Shown here piece after piece: positions 10,568 to 20,707 of a stretch of 64,000 bases of DNA. Within the stretch, counting starts at the first letter, position 1, and each line of letters opens with the position of its first letter. The stretch comes from Streptomyces phaeoluteigriseus. Its GTDB lineage: Bacteria; Actinomycetota; Actinomycetes; Streptomycetales; Streptomycetaceae. The stretch is taken from NCBI RefSeq assembly GCF_001896135.2, contig NZ_MPOH02000014.1, forward strand, positions 1 through 64,000, in the 5' to 3' direction. The notes beneath the pieces were generated by a model. That model was not told the origin of the DNA and did no database searches. It saw nothing but the letters and a program-made list of their open reading frames with translations. Made by a program: the position numbers and the translations under genes.

Positions 10568-11629
10568 TCACCGCAGGTTGGCCCGCACCAGCAGATAGAC
10601 CAGGAAGGGGCCGCCGACCGCCGCGGTGACCACGCCCACCGGAACACTGACGGGCAGCGCCGTGCGGGCGGTCAGGTCCGCGCCGATCAGCAGCAGCGAT
10701 CCGACGAGGCCGGACGCCACCATCGGTGGCGTCGGACTCCTCGTCAGACGCATCGCCACCTGCGGCGCCACCAGCGCCACGAACGGCACGGGTCCCGCCG
10801 CGCTCACCGCCACACCGGCCAGCAGTACGGCGCACAGCAGCAGGAGGGCGCGCACCCTGCCGTACCGGACGCCCAGGCCCGCCGCGACCTCGTCGCCGAA
10901 GTGCATCGGCTTGAACTGGAACGCGGCACCCGACACGACGACGAGGAGGACGAGGGTGCACCAGAGCGCCACCCAGACCTCGTGCCACGACCGGTTGTCC
11001 AGCGAGCCGACCAGCCAGGCCTGGGCGCGGGCGACGTCCCGGATGTCGGCGGAGACCAGCAGCCAGGTGGTGATCGCCTCCATCACCGCGCTCACCGAGA
11101 TGCCGATGAGGATGAGCCGGAAGCCGTCGATGCCCCGCCGCCAGGCCAGGAAGTACACCAGCAGGCCCGTCCCGAGGCCGCCCGCGAGGGCCGCCGCCGA
11201 CACGCCGACGGTGTCCGAGATCGCGGCGGCGGTGCCGCCCGACACCGTCACCAGGAACACCGCGACGGCGCCGGCACCCCCGGTGATCCCGAGAATGTCC
11301 GGGCTGGCGAGGGGGTTGCGCGCGATGGACTGGGTGATCGCCCCCGACACCCCCAGCGCGATCCCCACGACGAGCCCGGCCAGGGCACGCGGCATCCGCA
11401 GGTCCATGATCACGAACTCGTCGACCTGCTCGCCCCTGCCGAGGAGCGTGGCGATGACGTTGGACAGGCCGATGGGGAAGTCCCCCACGGCGATGGACAG
11501 GCAGAACACCAGGAAGGTGGCCGCCGCCAGCAGCAGTGTGACGCCCGCGATCCAGGGCCGCCACACGAACGACACCCGGCCGAGCCGTACGCCCGGCGCC
11601 ACCGTCTGCTTCACATCGGTCCCGTTCAC
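10568..11629 (-). CDS. cchD: Ferri-siderophore permease CchD
   Basis: FecCD-family inner-membrane permease with about nine to ten hydrophobic helices; conserved features include RMPRALAGLVVGIALG, the Q-S-x-x-R-N-P-L segment and the GLGVRYGRVR cytoplasmic loop that meets the ATPase. I prefer the GTG at 11629 (353 aa), because it overlaps the cchC stop as GTGA, a classic coupling arrangement. An ATG at 11653 would add eight residues and overlap cchC by 28 bp. It pairs with CchC to form the membrane channel of the importer. Confidence 0.92.
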   Translation of the reverse strand: MNGTDVKQTVAPGVRLGRVSFVWRPWIAGVTLLLAAATFLVFCLSIAVGDFPIGLSNVIATLLGRGEQVDEFVIMDLRMPRALAGLVVGIALGVSGAITQSIARNPLASPDILGITGGAGAVAVFLVTVSGGTAAAISDTVGVSAAALAGGLGTGLLVYFLAWRRGIDGFRLILIGISVSAVMEAITTWLLVSADIRDVARAQAWLVGSLDNRSWHEVWVALWCTLVLLVVVSGAAFQFKPMHFGDEVAAGLGVRYGRVRALLLLCAVLLAGVAVSAAGPVPFVALVAPQVAMRLTRSPTPPMVASGLVGSLLLIGADLTARTALPVSVPVGVVTAAVGGPFLVYLLVRANLR

Positions 11630-12684
11630 GCGCTCTTGAACTTTCCGCGCCACACCAGGAACGCGAAGAACGGGGCGCCCAGGAGAGCGACGACGACCCC
11701 CGCGTCCAGCTCACCAGGCCGCACCACCAGCCGCCCCACGATGTCGCAGACCAGCAGGACGATGGCGCCGAGGAGGCCCGCGTAGGGCACCAGCCAGCGG
11801 TAGTCCGGCCCGGTGAGGTACCGGGCCACATGGGCCACCATCAGGCCGAGGAAGGCGATGGGGCCGGTCGCCGCCGTCGCCGCGCCCGCTAGCAGGGTGA
11901 TGGCGACGATGCCGACGGTCCGGCTCAGGGCGATGTTCACGCCGAGCCCGCGCGCCACGTCGTCGCCCAGGTTGAGCAGGTTGATGGCGGGCAGGGTGGT
12001 CAGGGCCAGCACCAGCCCGAGGACGATGAACGCGGTCACCGGCCGGATGACGTCGAACCCGACACCGGCCAGGGAGCCCGAGTTCCAGAACCGCAGCACG
12101 TTCAGCGACTTCTGGTCCGTCAGCGCGACCGCCGTGGTCATCGCGGCGAGGAACACCGTGATCCCCTGTCCGGCCAGCGCCAGCGTCAACGGGTTGCCGG
12201 CGCCCCGGCCGAGGCTCGACAGCCCGAACACGACGACACCGGCGACGCCCGCCCCCAGGAAGGCGAACCAGACGTACTGCAGGGGGTCGGATAGCCCGAA
12301 CACGGCGATCACCGACACGACGGCGAACGAGGCACCGGCGTTCACCCCCAACAGACCCGTGTCGGCGATCGGGTTGCGCGTGTAGCTCTGGATGAGCGCG
12401 CCGCCGACGCCCAGAGCGATGCCCGCCACGACGGCCAGCACCGTCCGGGGCACCCGTACGGTCTGCACGATGAGCCTGATCTCGGTGAGCCGCTGGTCGG
12501 AGTCCGGGACGGCGAACAGCCCGTGCCACACCTCCGCCGGACTCAGCGCGCGCGCACCGACGGCCAGTGACACGGTCCCCGCGGCCGCGAGGATCACCAC
12601 CAGCGTGCCCAAACCCACAACCCGCCGCCGACGGGCCTCTGTTGTGCCCCCGGACGGGGGGCGCTCGACTGCGGTCGTGGCCAT
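11626..12684 (-). CDS. cchC: Ferri-siderophore permease CchC
   Basis: FecCD-family permease of 352 aa, multi-helix, with RVPRTVLAVVAGIALGVGG and QSYTRNPIAD early in the protein and the ATPase-contact loop around GLGVNIALSR. The N-terminus is a short basic cytoplasmic tail (TTEARRRRVVG). It starts 91 bp after cchB on the same strand and overlaps cchD by 4 nt. No iron box is visible directly upstream, so it is probably transcribed from the cchB promoter. Confidence 0.93.
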   Translation of the reverse strand: MATTAVERPPSGGTTEARRRRVVGLGTLVVILAAAGTVSLAVGARALSPAEVWHGLFAVPDSDQRLTEIRLIVQTVRVPRTVLAVVAGIALGVGGALIQSYTRNPIADTGLLGVNAGASFAVVSVIAVFGLSDPLQYVWFAFLGAGVAGVVVFGLSSLGRGAGNPLTLALAGQGITVFLAAMTTAVALTDQKSLNVLRFWNSGSLAGVGFDVIRPVTAFIVLGLVLALTTLPAINLLNLGDDVARGLGVNIALSRTVGIVAITLLAGAATAATGPIAFLGLMVAHVARYLTGPDYRWLVPYAGLLGAIVLLVCDIVGRLVVRPGELDAGVVVALLGAPFFAFLVWRGKFKSA

Positions 12685-12775
12685 GACGACGTACGTTATC
12701 CCTTTGCCTTCGCGGGGGTTGCACGGTGGTGGCGCCGGTGCGGCTCACCCGGCGGGCGCCGGCGGCCGGGGCGGA

Positions 12776-14119
12776 CTAGCGGGCGGTGTCGGTGACCTTC
12801 CGGGCCCCGTGGGAGGACGACTCGACGCTCCGGTCGAGGAGGGAGTCCAGGATCTCGCCGACCCTGATGGCGGTGTTGGACAACAGCGCGGAGGTGATGC
12901 CGTGGGTGTGCTCCGTACCGCCCTGGAGGTAGATGCCGCAGTTCAGGTCGGGGTCGGTCGTGATGCGGTAGTCGCGCTCGACGCGGACCCGGCCCTCCTC
13001 GTCCCGGAGGCAGCGGTCCGCGACCTCGCCGAGCAGGCCGAGGGGGTCGGCGGGGCTGTACCCGGTGGCGAGGACCACGACGTCCGCGTCGAGGAGCGTC
13101 TCCTCGCCGGTGACGAGGGACCGCACCGTGGCACGGACCCCGTGCGGGGTCTCCTTGACGTCGTCGAGCCGGGACACGTTGAGGAAGCGCAGCCGTTCGG
13201 TGCCGAGGACCTTCTCCTGGTACGTCTGCCGATAGAGGTCGTCGATGAGGTCGATGTCCACCACGGAGTAGTTGGTGTTGCCGTGGTAGTCCATCAGCCG
13301 GCGTTTGACGTTCTCGGGGGCGGCGAAGTAGTCGTCGACCGCCTCGGGGTCGAAGATCCGGTTGGCGAAACTGCTGTCGTCGGCGGGGCTGTAGCCGTAG
13401 CGGGAGAACACCGCGCAGATCTCGGCCCCGGGGAACCTGCGGTGCAGGTAGGCGACGTTCTCGGCGGCGCTCTGGCCGGCCCCCACGACGACGAACCGCG
13501 AGGGCGACGTACCTTCCAGCCCGTCGACCCTGGCGAGCAGTTCGGAGTTGTGCCAGACGCGGTCGCCGCGTTCCACGCCCTCCGGCATGAGGGGACGCAG
13601 ACCGGTGCCGATCACGAGGTTGCGGGCCCGGTGGACCTCGAGCCCCTCCCCGGTGCGGACCGTCACCTCCAGGTGGTCCACGGCTCCGTCGCGGACGGCG
13701 GGCGCGACGCCGACGACCTCGTGGCCGTAGGAGACCATGTTCTCGACCCTGGCCGCGGCCCACTCGAAGTAGTCGTGGAACTCCACGCGCAGCGGGAAGA
13801 GGCTCTTGTGGTTGATGAAGTCGACGAGCCGTCCCTTGCTCTTGAGATAGCAGAGGAAGCTGAACTCACTGGTCGGGTTCCGCAGTGTCACCAGGTCCTT
13901 GAGGAAGGACACCTGCATGGTCGCGTCGTCGATCAGCATGCCGCGGTGCCAGCCGAAGTTCGGCTGCTGCTCGAAGAAGTGGGCGGTGACGGCCTCCTGC
14001 CGGCCGACGCGTGCGTTGTGCTCGCCGAGTGCGATCGCCATGGCGACATTGGACGGTCCGAAGCCGATACCGATCAGGTCCCGGATCGGTGATGCGTCAA
14101 CAGGAAGAACCCGTGACAT
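12776..14119 (-). CDS. cchB: L-ornithine N5-monooxygenase CchB
   Basis: Flavin-dependent N-hydroxylating monooxygenase (SidA/PvdA family), 447 aa, turning L-ornithine into N5-hydroxyornithine with FAD, NADPH and O2. Motifs: FAD-binding GIGFGPSN near residue 20, substrate/flavin segment NFGWHRGML and SFLKDLVTLRNPTS, NADPH-binding VVVGAGQSAAE, NTNYSVVD and the C-terminal LATGYSP. Start ATG 14119 is preceded by GGGAGA. It is divergent from cchA, with one iron box on each side of the shared promoter region. A clear paralogue lies at 38631-39980. Confidence 0.95.
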   Translation of the reverse strand: MSRVLPVDASPIRDLIGIGFGPSNVAMAIALGEHNARVGRQEAVTAHFFEQQPNFGWHRGMLIDDATMQVSFLKDLVTLRNPTSEFSFLCYLKSKGRLVDFINHKSLFPLRVEFHDYFEWAAARVENMVSYGHEVVGVAPAVRDGAVDHLEVTVRTGEGLEVHRARNLVIGTGLRPLMPEGVERGDRVWHNSELLARVDGLEGTSPSRFVVVGAGQSAAENVAYLHRRFPGAEICAVFSRYGYSPADDSSFANRIFDPEAVDDYFAAPENVKRRLMDYHGNTNYSVVDIDLIDDLYRQTYQEKVLGTERLRFLNVSRLDDVKETPHGVRATVRSLVTGEETLLDADVVVLATGYSPADPLGLLGEVADRCLRDEEGRVRVERDYRITTDPDLNCGIYLQGGTEHTHGITSALLSNTAIRVGEILDSLLDRSVESSSHGARKVTDTAR

Positions 14120-14201
14120 GTCTCTCCCATCGTGCGGGGCAGCCGCCTGTACGGCGTGGGGAAACGCGGGGCGGGCACGCCGACGGAGCGGCCCGCTGAA
14201 C

Positions 14202-14220
14202 TTAGGTGAGCCTAAGCTAA
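14202..14220 (-). promoter_or_regulatory. Iron box upstream of cchB
   Basis: TTAGGTGAGCCTAAGCTAA on the plus strand; both halves match the iron-box consensus. It is about 83 bp before the cchB start in the divergent cchA/cchB region. Confidence 0.88.
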
Positions 14221-14305
14221 TCCTGTGTGACTGTCGATAGGACGGAACCCGCGCCCGGGAGCGGGGAGTTCGCCAACTCGTGCGCCCTGTACACCCGTTG
14301 AAAAC

Positions 14306-14324
14306 TAAGGTAAGCCTTGCTTTA
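14306..14324 (+). promoter_or_regulatory. Iron box upstream of cchA
   Basis: TAAGGTAAGCCTTGCTTTA, an iron-box-like 19-mer about 38 bp before the cchA start. With the box at 14202 it would let one repressor control both divergent transcripts. Confidence 0.82.
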
Positions 14325-14362
14325 CTGCTCCCGGTCCACCCCCGTCTCGAGGAGGAACCCCC

Positions 14363-15310
14363 ATGCGGGTCGTCATGTTCGGTTACCAGACCTGGGGGCA
14401 CCGCACCCTGCAAGCCCTCCTGGACTCCGAACACGACGTGGCTCTGGTCGTGACGCACCCCAGGAGCGATCACGCCTACGAGAAGATCTGGAGCGACTCC
14501 GTCGCCGATCTGGCCGAGGAGCACGGCGTCCCCGTACTGATCCGCAACCGCCCTGACGACGACGAGCTGTTCGAGCGGCTGAAGGAGGCCGACCCGGACA
14601 TCATCGTGGCCAACAACTGGCGCACCTGGATCCCCCCTCGCATCTTCGACCTGCCTCGGCACGGCACGCTCAACGTCCACGACTCGCTGCTGCCGAAGTA
14701 CGCCGGCTTCTCGCCACTGATCTGGGCCCTGATCAACGGCGAGCCCGAAGTAGGCGTCACCGCCCACATGATGAACGACGAGCTGGACGCCGGCGACATC
14801 GTCCGGCAGGAAGCGGTCCCGGTCGGACCGACGGACACCACGACCGACCTCTTCCACAAGACGGTCGACCTCATCGCCCCGGTCACCATCGGCGCGCTCG
14901 ACCTCATCGCCTCCGGACGGACCGAGTTCACCAAGCAGGACCGGTCACGGGCGAGCTTCTTCCACAAGCGCTCCACCGAGGACATCCGCATCGACTGGAA
15001 CTGGCCGGCCGCGGACCTGGAGCGCCTGGTCCGCGCCCAGTCCGAGCCGTACCCCAGCGCCTTCACCTTCCACAAGGGCAAGCGCCTGGAGATCCTCGCG
15101 GCGGTCGTCTCCAAGGCCCGCTACGGCGGTACCCCCGGCCGCATCTTCTACCGCGAGGGCGACGGCGTGGTGATCGTCGCCGGTGCCGAAGCGCGCACCG
15201 GCCGCAACCACGGCCTGGCCATCACCCGCGTACGGACCGAGGACGGGCGGGAGTTGGGGGCCACGGAGTACTTCACCTCCATGGGCGGCTATCTGACGAG
15301 CCGCCCCTGA
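14363..15310 (+). CDS. cchA: N5-hydroxyornithine formyltransferase CchA
   Basis: Folate-dependent formyltransferase of 315 aa, like methionyl-tRNA formyltransferase, expected to formylate N5-hydroxyornithine for the coelichelin A1 domain. The catalytic Asn-His-Asp pattern is visible: VANNW, HDSLLPKYAGFSP and LDAGDI. The C-terminal part resembles the Formyl_trans_C barrel. A strong GAGGAGG sits ahead of ATG 14363, and an iron box lies about 40 bp upstream of the start. It ends the siderophore cluster; the following DNA is repeat-rich and intergenic. Confidence 0.94.
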   Translation: MRVVMFGYQTWGHRTLQALLDSEHDVALVVTHPRSDHAYEKIWSDSVADLAEEHGVPVLIRNRPDDDELFERLKEADPDIIVANNWRTWIPPRIFDLPRHGTLNVHDSLLPKYAGFSPLIWALINGEPEVGVTAHMMNDELDAGDIVRQEAVPVGPTDTTTDLFHKTVDLIAPVTIGALDLIASGRTEFTKQDRSRASFFHKRSTEDIRIDWNWPAADLERLVRAQSEPYPSAFTFHKGKRLEILAAVVSKARYGGTPGRIFYREGDGVVIVAGAEARTGRNHGLAITRVRTEDGRELGATEYFTSMGGYLTSRP

Positions 15311-15336
15311 CGCGCCCCGGCGGGCCCCGCGCGCCC

Positions 15337-15400
15337 GTCGGTTCATCGGTCGTCGGTCTGTCGGTCCGTCGGTCCGTCGGACGTCGGACGTCGGACCGGA
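15337..15400 (+). repeat. Short tandem repeat of GTCGGTCC/GTCGGAC units
   Basis: Imperfect tandem copies of 7-8 bp units follow directly after cchA. The stretch has no coding pattern. Confidence 0.8.
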
Positions 15401-15513
15401 ACAGCTCGATCGTCCCTCGTGGTCGCCGAAGCGTCACGACCGGGGCCGACGGGCCCGACCAGGCGAACGCCGACAACGTCGAGCGAGTCGTCATGACGCC
15501 GACCGCCCCTCGA

Positions 15514-15569
15514 CCACCGTCCACCGCCCACCGTCCACCGCCCACCGCCCACCGTCCACCGTCCACCGG
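15514..15569 (+). repeat. Heptamer minisatellite CCACCGY, 8 copies
   Basis: Eight head-to-tail copies of CCACCGT/CCACCGC/CCACCGG. The remaining 15311-15868 region is non-coding apart from a possible minus-strand coding remnant at about 15596-15800 (ends at a TGA at 15598; contains FVLAVRGTTVPLAHG) with coding-like third-position GC; its family was not recognised. Confidence 0.85.
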
Positions 15570-15868
15570 CCCGACGGCCTCCTCGGTGCTCCCGGTCACG
15601 GTCCGGGGACCGCTGTGGCCGTCGAGTCCGCAGCCCGGCGGAGCATCAGGGCGCCCACCGCGGGCAACCGCACCTTCGCCCGGCCGTGGGCGAGCGGCAC
15701 GGTGGTGCCGCGCACCGCGAGGACGAACTGCGGCACTGCCACGGCCGCCGACTCCCGCAGACCGCCGCGCCCGCCCGCCGGTCAGCTCTCGTCGGGTCGG
15801 TTCGATCACCCGACGGAACGGCGACGGCGACGTAAGCTGTGCTCGGCACAGACACGGTGGGGGCGTTC

Positions 15869-17940
15869 ATGCGGGTGGAGAAGGCACGGAGCTGGGGTTC
15901 GGCCCTCGATTCGGTCGTGGTGTACGCGCAGGGCGCGCTCTGTCGCCGCCTGGCCCGGGGCAGCGTGCCCCCGGACGGCCGGGTGCGGGTGACGGGACTT
16001 CCCCGCTCGCTGGACCCCGGCTCACTGCGGGCCCGCGTCCTCGGTGCCCCGCAAGTGCGTGTCGTCGAGGCCCGGGTGGAGGTCGACGCCGAGCCGCTGG
16101 AGGCCGGCGTCCCCGACGCGCTGCGGCGCGAGGTGGAGCGGCTGCACGACGAGTACGCGGCGGCACAGGGGCGCCGGGACCGGCAGGTCAAACTGATCGA
16201 GGAGGTCACGGCACTGCACCCGGTGCCGCCGCCCCGCAGGCGCGACGACCCGCACCGCCGCACCCCCGTCGACGCGTGGCTGGAACTCGCCGACTTCGTC
16301 GAACAGCGGCTGACGGGCCTGCACGCCCGCCTCGCCGAACTCGACGAGGCGCTGCTCCTCGTCGAGCACGAACTCACCGTCGCCACCGACCGACTCGACC
16401 GCGCCTCCACCGACGTGCCCTCGGCGCACGTCGAGACGACGGTCTCCGCCGTCCTCACCCTCGTCGGCGCCACCGGCGACGCGGACGAGGACACGGAACT
16501 GGAACTGGAGTACGGGGTGCCGGGCGCCGTGTGGGTGCCGGCCTACCGGCTCACCCACCGTCAGGGCGACGACAGCGGCCACCTGGTGCTGCGCGCCTCG
16601 GTCGCCCAGCGCACCGGCGAGGACTGGACGGGCGTACGCGTCGCCCTGTCCACCGCCGATCTGCGGCGCCGCACCGACCTGCCGAGGCTCCGCTCGATCC
16701 GCATCGGACGCCGCCAGCCCGCCCCCGTCCCGTCCGGCTGGCGCGAGCCCCCGGCGGGGCTCGCCGACCTGTTCGCCGGGTACGACGCGCCGGGTCCCCG
16801 TCCCGCAGCGGCCACCGATCACATGGCCGCGGGGGCCGGCTTCGCCGACACGGCTCCGCCGCCGCTCCCCCCGTCCTACGGCGGCCCACCCGCCATGACA
16901 GCCGGGCCCGGCAGCGCCCCCACCGCCCCTCCGGCGCCCGCCGCCTCCGCTCCGATGCCCGGCGGCGCGCTGCCCGACCACGCTCTGCGGACCAGGTCCC
17001 GCCCCGGCGGCGCGACCCGTGCCGGCAGGGCGGCGTTCGCCGCCAAGGCACCCGCGGCTCCGGGCCGACCCGCTTCCCCGCCGCCGCCCGCACCGGCGGT
17101 CGGGCCGCCGCAGCCCAGCGGCGCCGAACTCGACTACAGCGCCCTGGTGCTGTGCGGCCCCGACGAGCAGGGAGCGCGCCGGGGCCGGCTGTTCCCCGAG
17201 TCCTCCTTCGACCCGGTGGCGGCCGAGTACCGGCGCCGCGCCGAGTCGGTGGCCTCGCTGCCGCTGCCCGGTCACGCCGTGCGGCCCCGCGAGTCGGCGG
17301 GTTCCTTCGACCACCGCTTCGACGCCGCCGCCCGCGCCGACATCCCGTCGGACGGCACCTGGCACACCGTCACCGTCGCGGAGATCCCGGTCGGACTGCG
17401 CACCGAGTACCTGTGCGTGCCGTCCGTGGAACCGACCGTGTACGCCACGCTGGTGCTCTCCAACGCCACCGACCAGGCCCTTTTGGCCGGCCCGGTGGAG
17501 GTCACCGTCGACGACGACTTCCTACTGACCGCGTCACTGCCGACCCTCGCGCCCGGCGGTGTGCGCCGGGTGGGACTGGGACCGGCCGAGGGCATCCGGG
17601 TCTCCCGGCGTACGAACCTGCGCGAGTCGACGTCCGGCCTGCGCAACAACGTCACCGTGCTCGACCACCGCGTGCACGTGGAGCTGGCCAACCAGCTCGC
17701 GAGGCCCGTCACCGTCGAGGTCCGCGAGCTGGTGCCGGTCTCCTCCGAGCCGGACGTCCGGATCGAGGAGCGGGCGGACTGGACGGCACCCGAGGACGGC
17801 GCCGGGTCGGAGCACCACGCCCCGGGCACCCGCGTCTGGCGGGCGCCCTGCCCGCCGGTGGCACCGCCGCCCTCGACGGCGGCTACGAGATCCGCATCCC
17901 GGCCGGCAAGGCCCTGGTCGGCGGCAACCGCAGGAGCTGA
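15869..17940 (+). CDS. DUF4139 domain protein, first of a tandem pair (frameshift near the C-terminus)
   Basis: DUF4139 (mucoidy-inhibitor MuiA-like) protein of about 690 aa once corrected. Order: N-terminal beta region (DSVVVYAQGALCRR), coiled-coil region near residues 75-150, the family core VPAYRLTHRQGDDSG...RTGEDWTGVRVALSTADL around 225-270, a Pro/Ala-rich low-complexity linker about 300-430, and a C-terminal beta domain ending IRIPAGKALVGGNRRS. Near 17841-17848 the frame must shift by one missing base: the open frame runs on into unrelated sequence, while the expected ending and a TGA at 17938 lie in the next frame. Start ATG 15869 follows GGTGGGGG. Function is unknown; it is 8 bp upstream of a paralogue and probably in one operon with it. 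Confidence 0.85.
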
Positions 17941-17948
17941 CACACCCC

Positions 17949-19511
17949 ATGCCCACCGCCCCGAAGCCGATCGCCCTCCCCGTCACCGCCGTCACCTGCC
18001 TGGAGGACCGCGCCCACGTCGAACGGTCCGCCGTGCTCGACCTGCAACCCGGCGTCCAGCGGCTGCGGCTGGGTCCGGTCAGCGCGCTGGCCGTCGACCG
18101 CACGCTCCACGCCGAGCTGACCACCGGTCACCCCGCGACCGTGCTCGACGCGCGGATCGTCCGCGAGTGGACGCCGCGCGGCCCGCTGCCGTCCCCCGAC
18201 GACGACTCCGCTCTCCGCCACCGCGTGCACGCCCTCGAAGAGGAACGCCTCACCGTCGAGCGGCGACGCGACCGGCTGCGGTCCCGTCTCGACCTGCTCG
18301 GCCGGCTCGCCGCCGACCTGCTGCGGGAGATCGGCGAAGGCGCCGGCTACGGGGAGACCGAAGGGCACCGCTGGACTCGCGAACTCGACCGGGTGGACGC
18401 CGAGCGCGACACCTGCGGCGAGCAACTCCGCGCCGCCGAGGCACGGCTGACCGCCCTCGCCGTCGAACTCGGGGAGGCGCAGCGGGCCATGAACCTCGCG
18501 GAGACGGAACCCGCCGAGCTGGTAGGACACATCGAGCTGACGGTGGAGGCCGCCGTCGCCGGTCCGGTGGGGCTGCGTCTGACCCACCTCACTCCCTGCG
18601 CGCTGTGGCGGCCCGCCTACCGTGCCGTCCTCGACGGCGACTCCCTGACGCTGGAGACCGACGCGATGGTGTGGCAGCGCACCGGCGAGGACTGGTCGGA
18701 CGTACGGCTGACGCTGTCGACGGCCCGGTCCGCGCTGGCCGCCGAACCGCCGCGGCTGCGCGAGGACCGGCTGACGCTGAAGGACCGCACCGCGGAGGAG
18801 CGCCGCACGGTCGAGGTCGAGCTGCGCGAGCAGGAGATCGGGGACCTCGGGCCGGCCCCCGTGCTGGGCCTGCCCGGGGTCGACGACGGCGGCGAGACAC
18901 GGGTGCTCAACGCCCCGGCGCCGGTCTCGGTGCCCGCCGACGGCCGCGCCCACCGCGTGCCGCTCTCCGCCTTCACCACGGGCGCGAACAGCGAGTACGC
19001 CTGCGCACCCGAGCTGTCCCCCCTGGTCACCCGGGTGGCACGGTTCGACAACCGGTCCGGCCACGCCCTGCTCGCCGGGCCCGTGGACCTGGTCCGCGGC
19101 AGCGGATTCACCGGCCGCGGCACGCTGGACTTCACCGCCCCGGGCGCCCCGGTCGAGCTGGCCTTCGGCAGCTGCGACGACTACCGGGTGGTCCGGCACG
19201 CGGAGGAGTCCCACGCCTCCCCCGGCCTGACCCAGCGGACCGTGACCACCCACACGGTCCGGCTGCACCTCTCCCGTTTCTCCGCCCCCGCGGAACAGGC
19301 CGGACAAACGGTTGCCGTACAGGAACGCATCCCGGTCTCCGAGGTCTCGGCGGTGGAGGTACGGCTGCGCGAGGAAGCCTGCTCCCCCGTGCCCGACACG
19401 CTCGACGCGGAGGGCATCGCCCGCTGGAACGTCGTCCTGCCTCCCGGTGGCCGCCGCACGGTCACCCTGGTCTACGAGGTGTCGGCGAGCGCGAAGGTGG
19501 CCGGCCTGTGA
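17949..19511 (+). CDS. DUF4139 domain protein, second of a tandem pair
   Basis: 520 aa. N-terminal domain (ALPVTAVTCLEDRAHVERS), coiled coil around residues 95-190 (ALEEERLTVERRRDRLRSRL), then the DUF4139 core WRPAYRAVLDGDSLTLETDA...RTGEDWSDVRLTLSTA near 220-260 and a C-terminal beta-rich part ending VTLVYEVSASAKVAGL. It shares the core motif and layout with the upstream gene but lacks the long proline-rich linker. No signal peptide is visible in either. It starts 8 bp after the upstream stop, with the RBS inside the preceding gene (GCAGGAG). The biochemical role is unknown. Confidence 0.88.
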   Translation: MPTAPKPIALPVTAVTCLEDRAHVERSAVLDLQPGVQRLRLGPVSALAVDRTLHAELTTGHPATVLDARIVREWTPRGPLPSPDDDSALRHRVHALEEERLTVERRRDRLRSRLDLLGRLAADLLREIGEGAGYGETEGHRWTRELDRVDAERDTCGEQLRAAEARLTALAVELGEAQRAMNLAETEPAELVGHIELTVEAAVAGPVGLRLTHLTPCALWRPAYRAVLDGDSLTLETDAMVWQRTGEDWSDVRLTLSTARSALAAEPPRLREDRLTLKDRTAEERRTVEVELREQEIGDLGPAPVLGLPGVDDGGETRVLNAPAPVSVPADGRAHRVPLSAFTTGANSEYACAPELSPLVTRVARFDNRSGHALLAGPVDLVRGSGFTGRGTLDFTAPGAPVELAFGSCDDYRVVRHAEESHASPGLTQRTVTTHTVRLHLSRFSAPAEQAGQTVAVQERIPVSEVSAVEVRLREEACSPVPDTLDAEGIARWNVVLPPGGRRTVTLVYEVSASAKVAGL

Positions 19512-19864
19512 GGTGTGGGCGCCGCCCACCGCGAAACAGGTGAGTTGCGGACGGACGGGAGACGAACCACTCCCGGCTCCGCCCCGTCGCACGCCACGGA
19601 GTCTCCCGACCGGCGTTCCCTCGCCACCGGCGACCTCATGGCCTTCCCCGGCCGGTCACCGAACAGCTCGTCGCGGACCGGTTCGACACGCTCTCGCCTT
19701 CCTCTTCACCGGCCTCGCCCCCACCCCACCCCGGCCGACGCCGCCGCACCACCGGGCTGCGCAACGGTCACCCGGGGCCCTGACCGGGACCGCGACGCGG
19801 CGCATCCGACGAGAGGGGCCGACGCCCGCGGAGCGGGCTGATCCTGGCGTGCGCCGGAAGCGTC

Positions 19865-19892
19865 GGCCCCGTACCGCCGTCGGTACGGGGCC
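19865..19892 (+). terminator. Hairpin terminator downstream of the DUF4139 pair
   Basis: Perfect 11-bp stem GGCCCCGTACC with a 6-nt loop, no U tract, as is common in Streptomyces. The rest of 19512-20004 shows no convincing gene. Confidence 0.7.
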
Positions 19893-20004
19893 GGTCGCTC
19901 CGGTGCGGGCGTGACCGCGGGCCGGACACCGATCACTCTGCCGGACGTTACGTTGCAACACCGTTGCACGGTCCCGGATTCGCGGCAGGCCGCGCGGTTC
20001 CGTC

Positions 20005-20562
20005 GTGCGGGTGGTCCACGGCGGTGAGGCCGTCGCCGTGCCCGGCCTGCTCGGAGACTGGTCCGGGGCGGGCACGCACCGGGTGCGGCTGTTCGACGCG
20101 CCCGGTCAGGTGGCCGCCGACATGGTCACCGTGACCCCTCCGGGCATCCCCGTGCTCATGCCCGGCGAGAGCATCGGCGCATCCGACGGCCCGCTGCTGC
20201 GGTACCTGTCCGCCCTGGAGTCCTTCGACCGCCGTTTCCCCGGATTCGGCAGCGAGACTCACGGCGTGACCAAACTCCTGGGCGGAAACCGACTCCTGCT
20301 CACCCCCGTGTGCGCCGAACCCGCCTTCGAGCAGGACGCCGACATCACGTACCCGGACCGCGCGCTGCGGCTGTTCCCCGCCATGTGGCCGATGACCGCG
20401 GTGCCCGTGCTCGGTTTCGCCGCGGTCACCGTGCCGGTGCACATCGACGAGGGCCTCCCGTTCAGCGCCCGGTTGATCGGCGGCCGCTTCGAGGAGGACC
20501 TCGTGCTCGACGCCGCCCAGGCCATCGAGGACCGGGCCGGGGTGCCGCCGCTCTGGACGTGA
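20005..20562 (+). pseudogene. Chimeric relic: Orn/Lys/Arg decarboxylase fragment joined to an amidase C-terminus
   Basis: A 185-codon open frame whose halves belong to different families. Residues up to about 88 (QVAADMV, PPGIPVLMPGE, FDRRFPGFGSETHGV) match the C-terminal region of PLP-dependent Orn/Lys/Arg decarboxylases. From about residue 95 (LLTPVCAEPAF, LFPAMWPMTAVPVLGF, GLPFSARLIGGRF, DLVLDAAQAIE) it matches the end of amidase-signature enzymes. Neither catalytic core is present: no PLP lysine and no Ser-cisSer-Lys triad. It looks like a recombination scar that kept an open frame. A GTG at 20005 could start it, but no good Shine-Dalgarno site was seen. Confidence 0.75.
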
Positions 20563-20587
20563 TCCGGCCCCTCGTCGGCGTCACCGC

Positions 20588-20653
20588 GGCGGTCCGCACC
20601 CCTGCGGCGCGGCCCGTCGTCGGCTTACCCCCGGCGGTCCGCACCCCTGCGGC
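20588..20653 (+). repeat. 21-bp direct repeat, 45 bp apart
   Basis: Two identical 21-bp copies (20588-20608 and 20633-20653), each beginning GGCGGTCCGCACCCC, between the chimeric relic and the PEBP gene. Each copy contains a small inverted repeat (CCGCA...TGCGG). Confidence 0.75.
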
Positions 20654-20707
20654 CCACACCGCGGAGTCCGACCGGTACGCGGGGGCCCGCGTGGGTACTC
20701 CGGTCCC

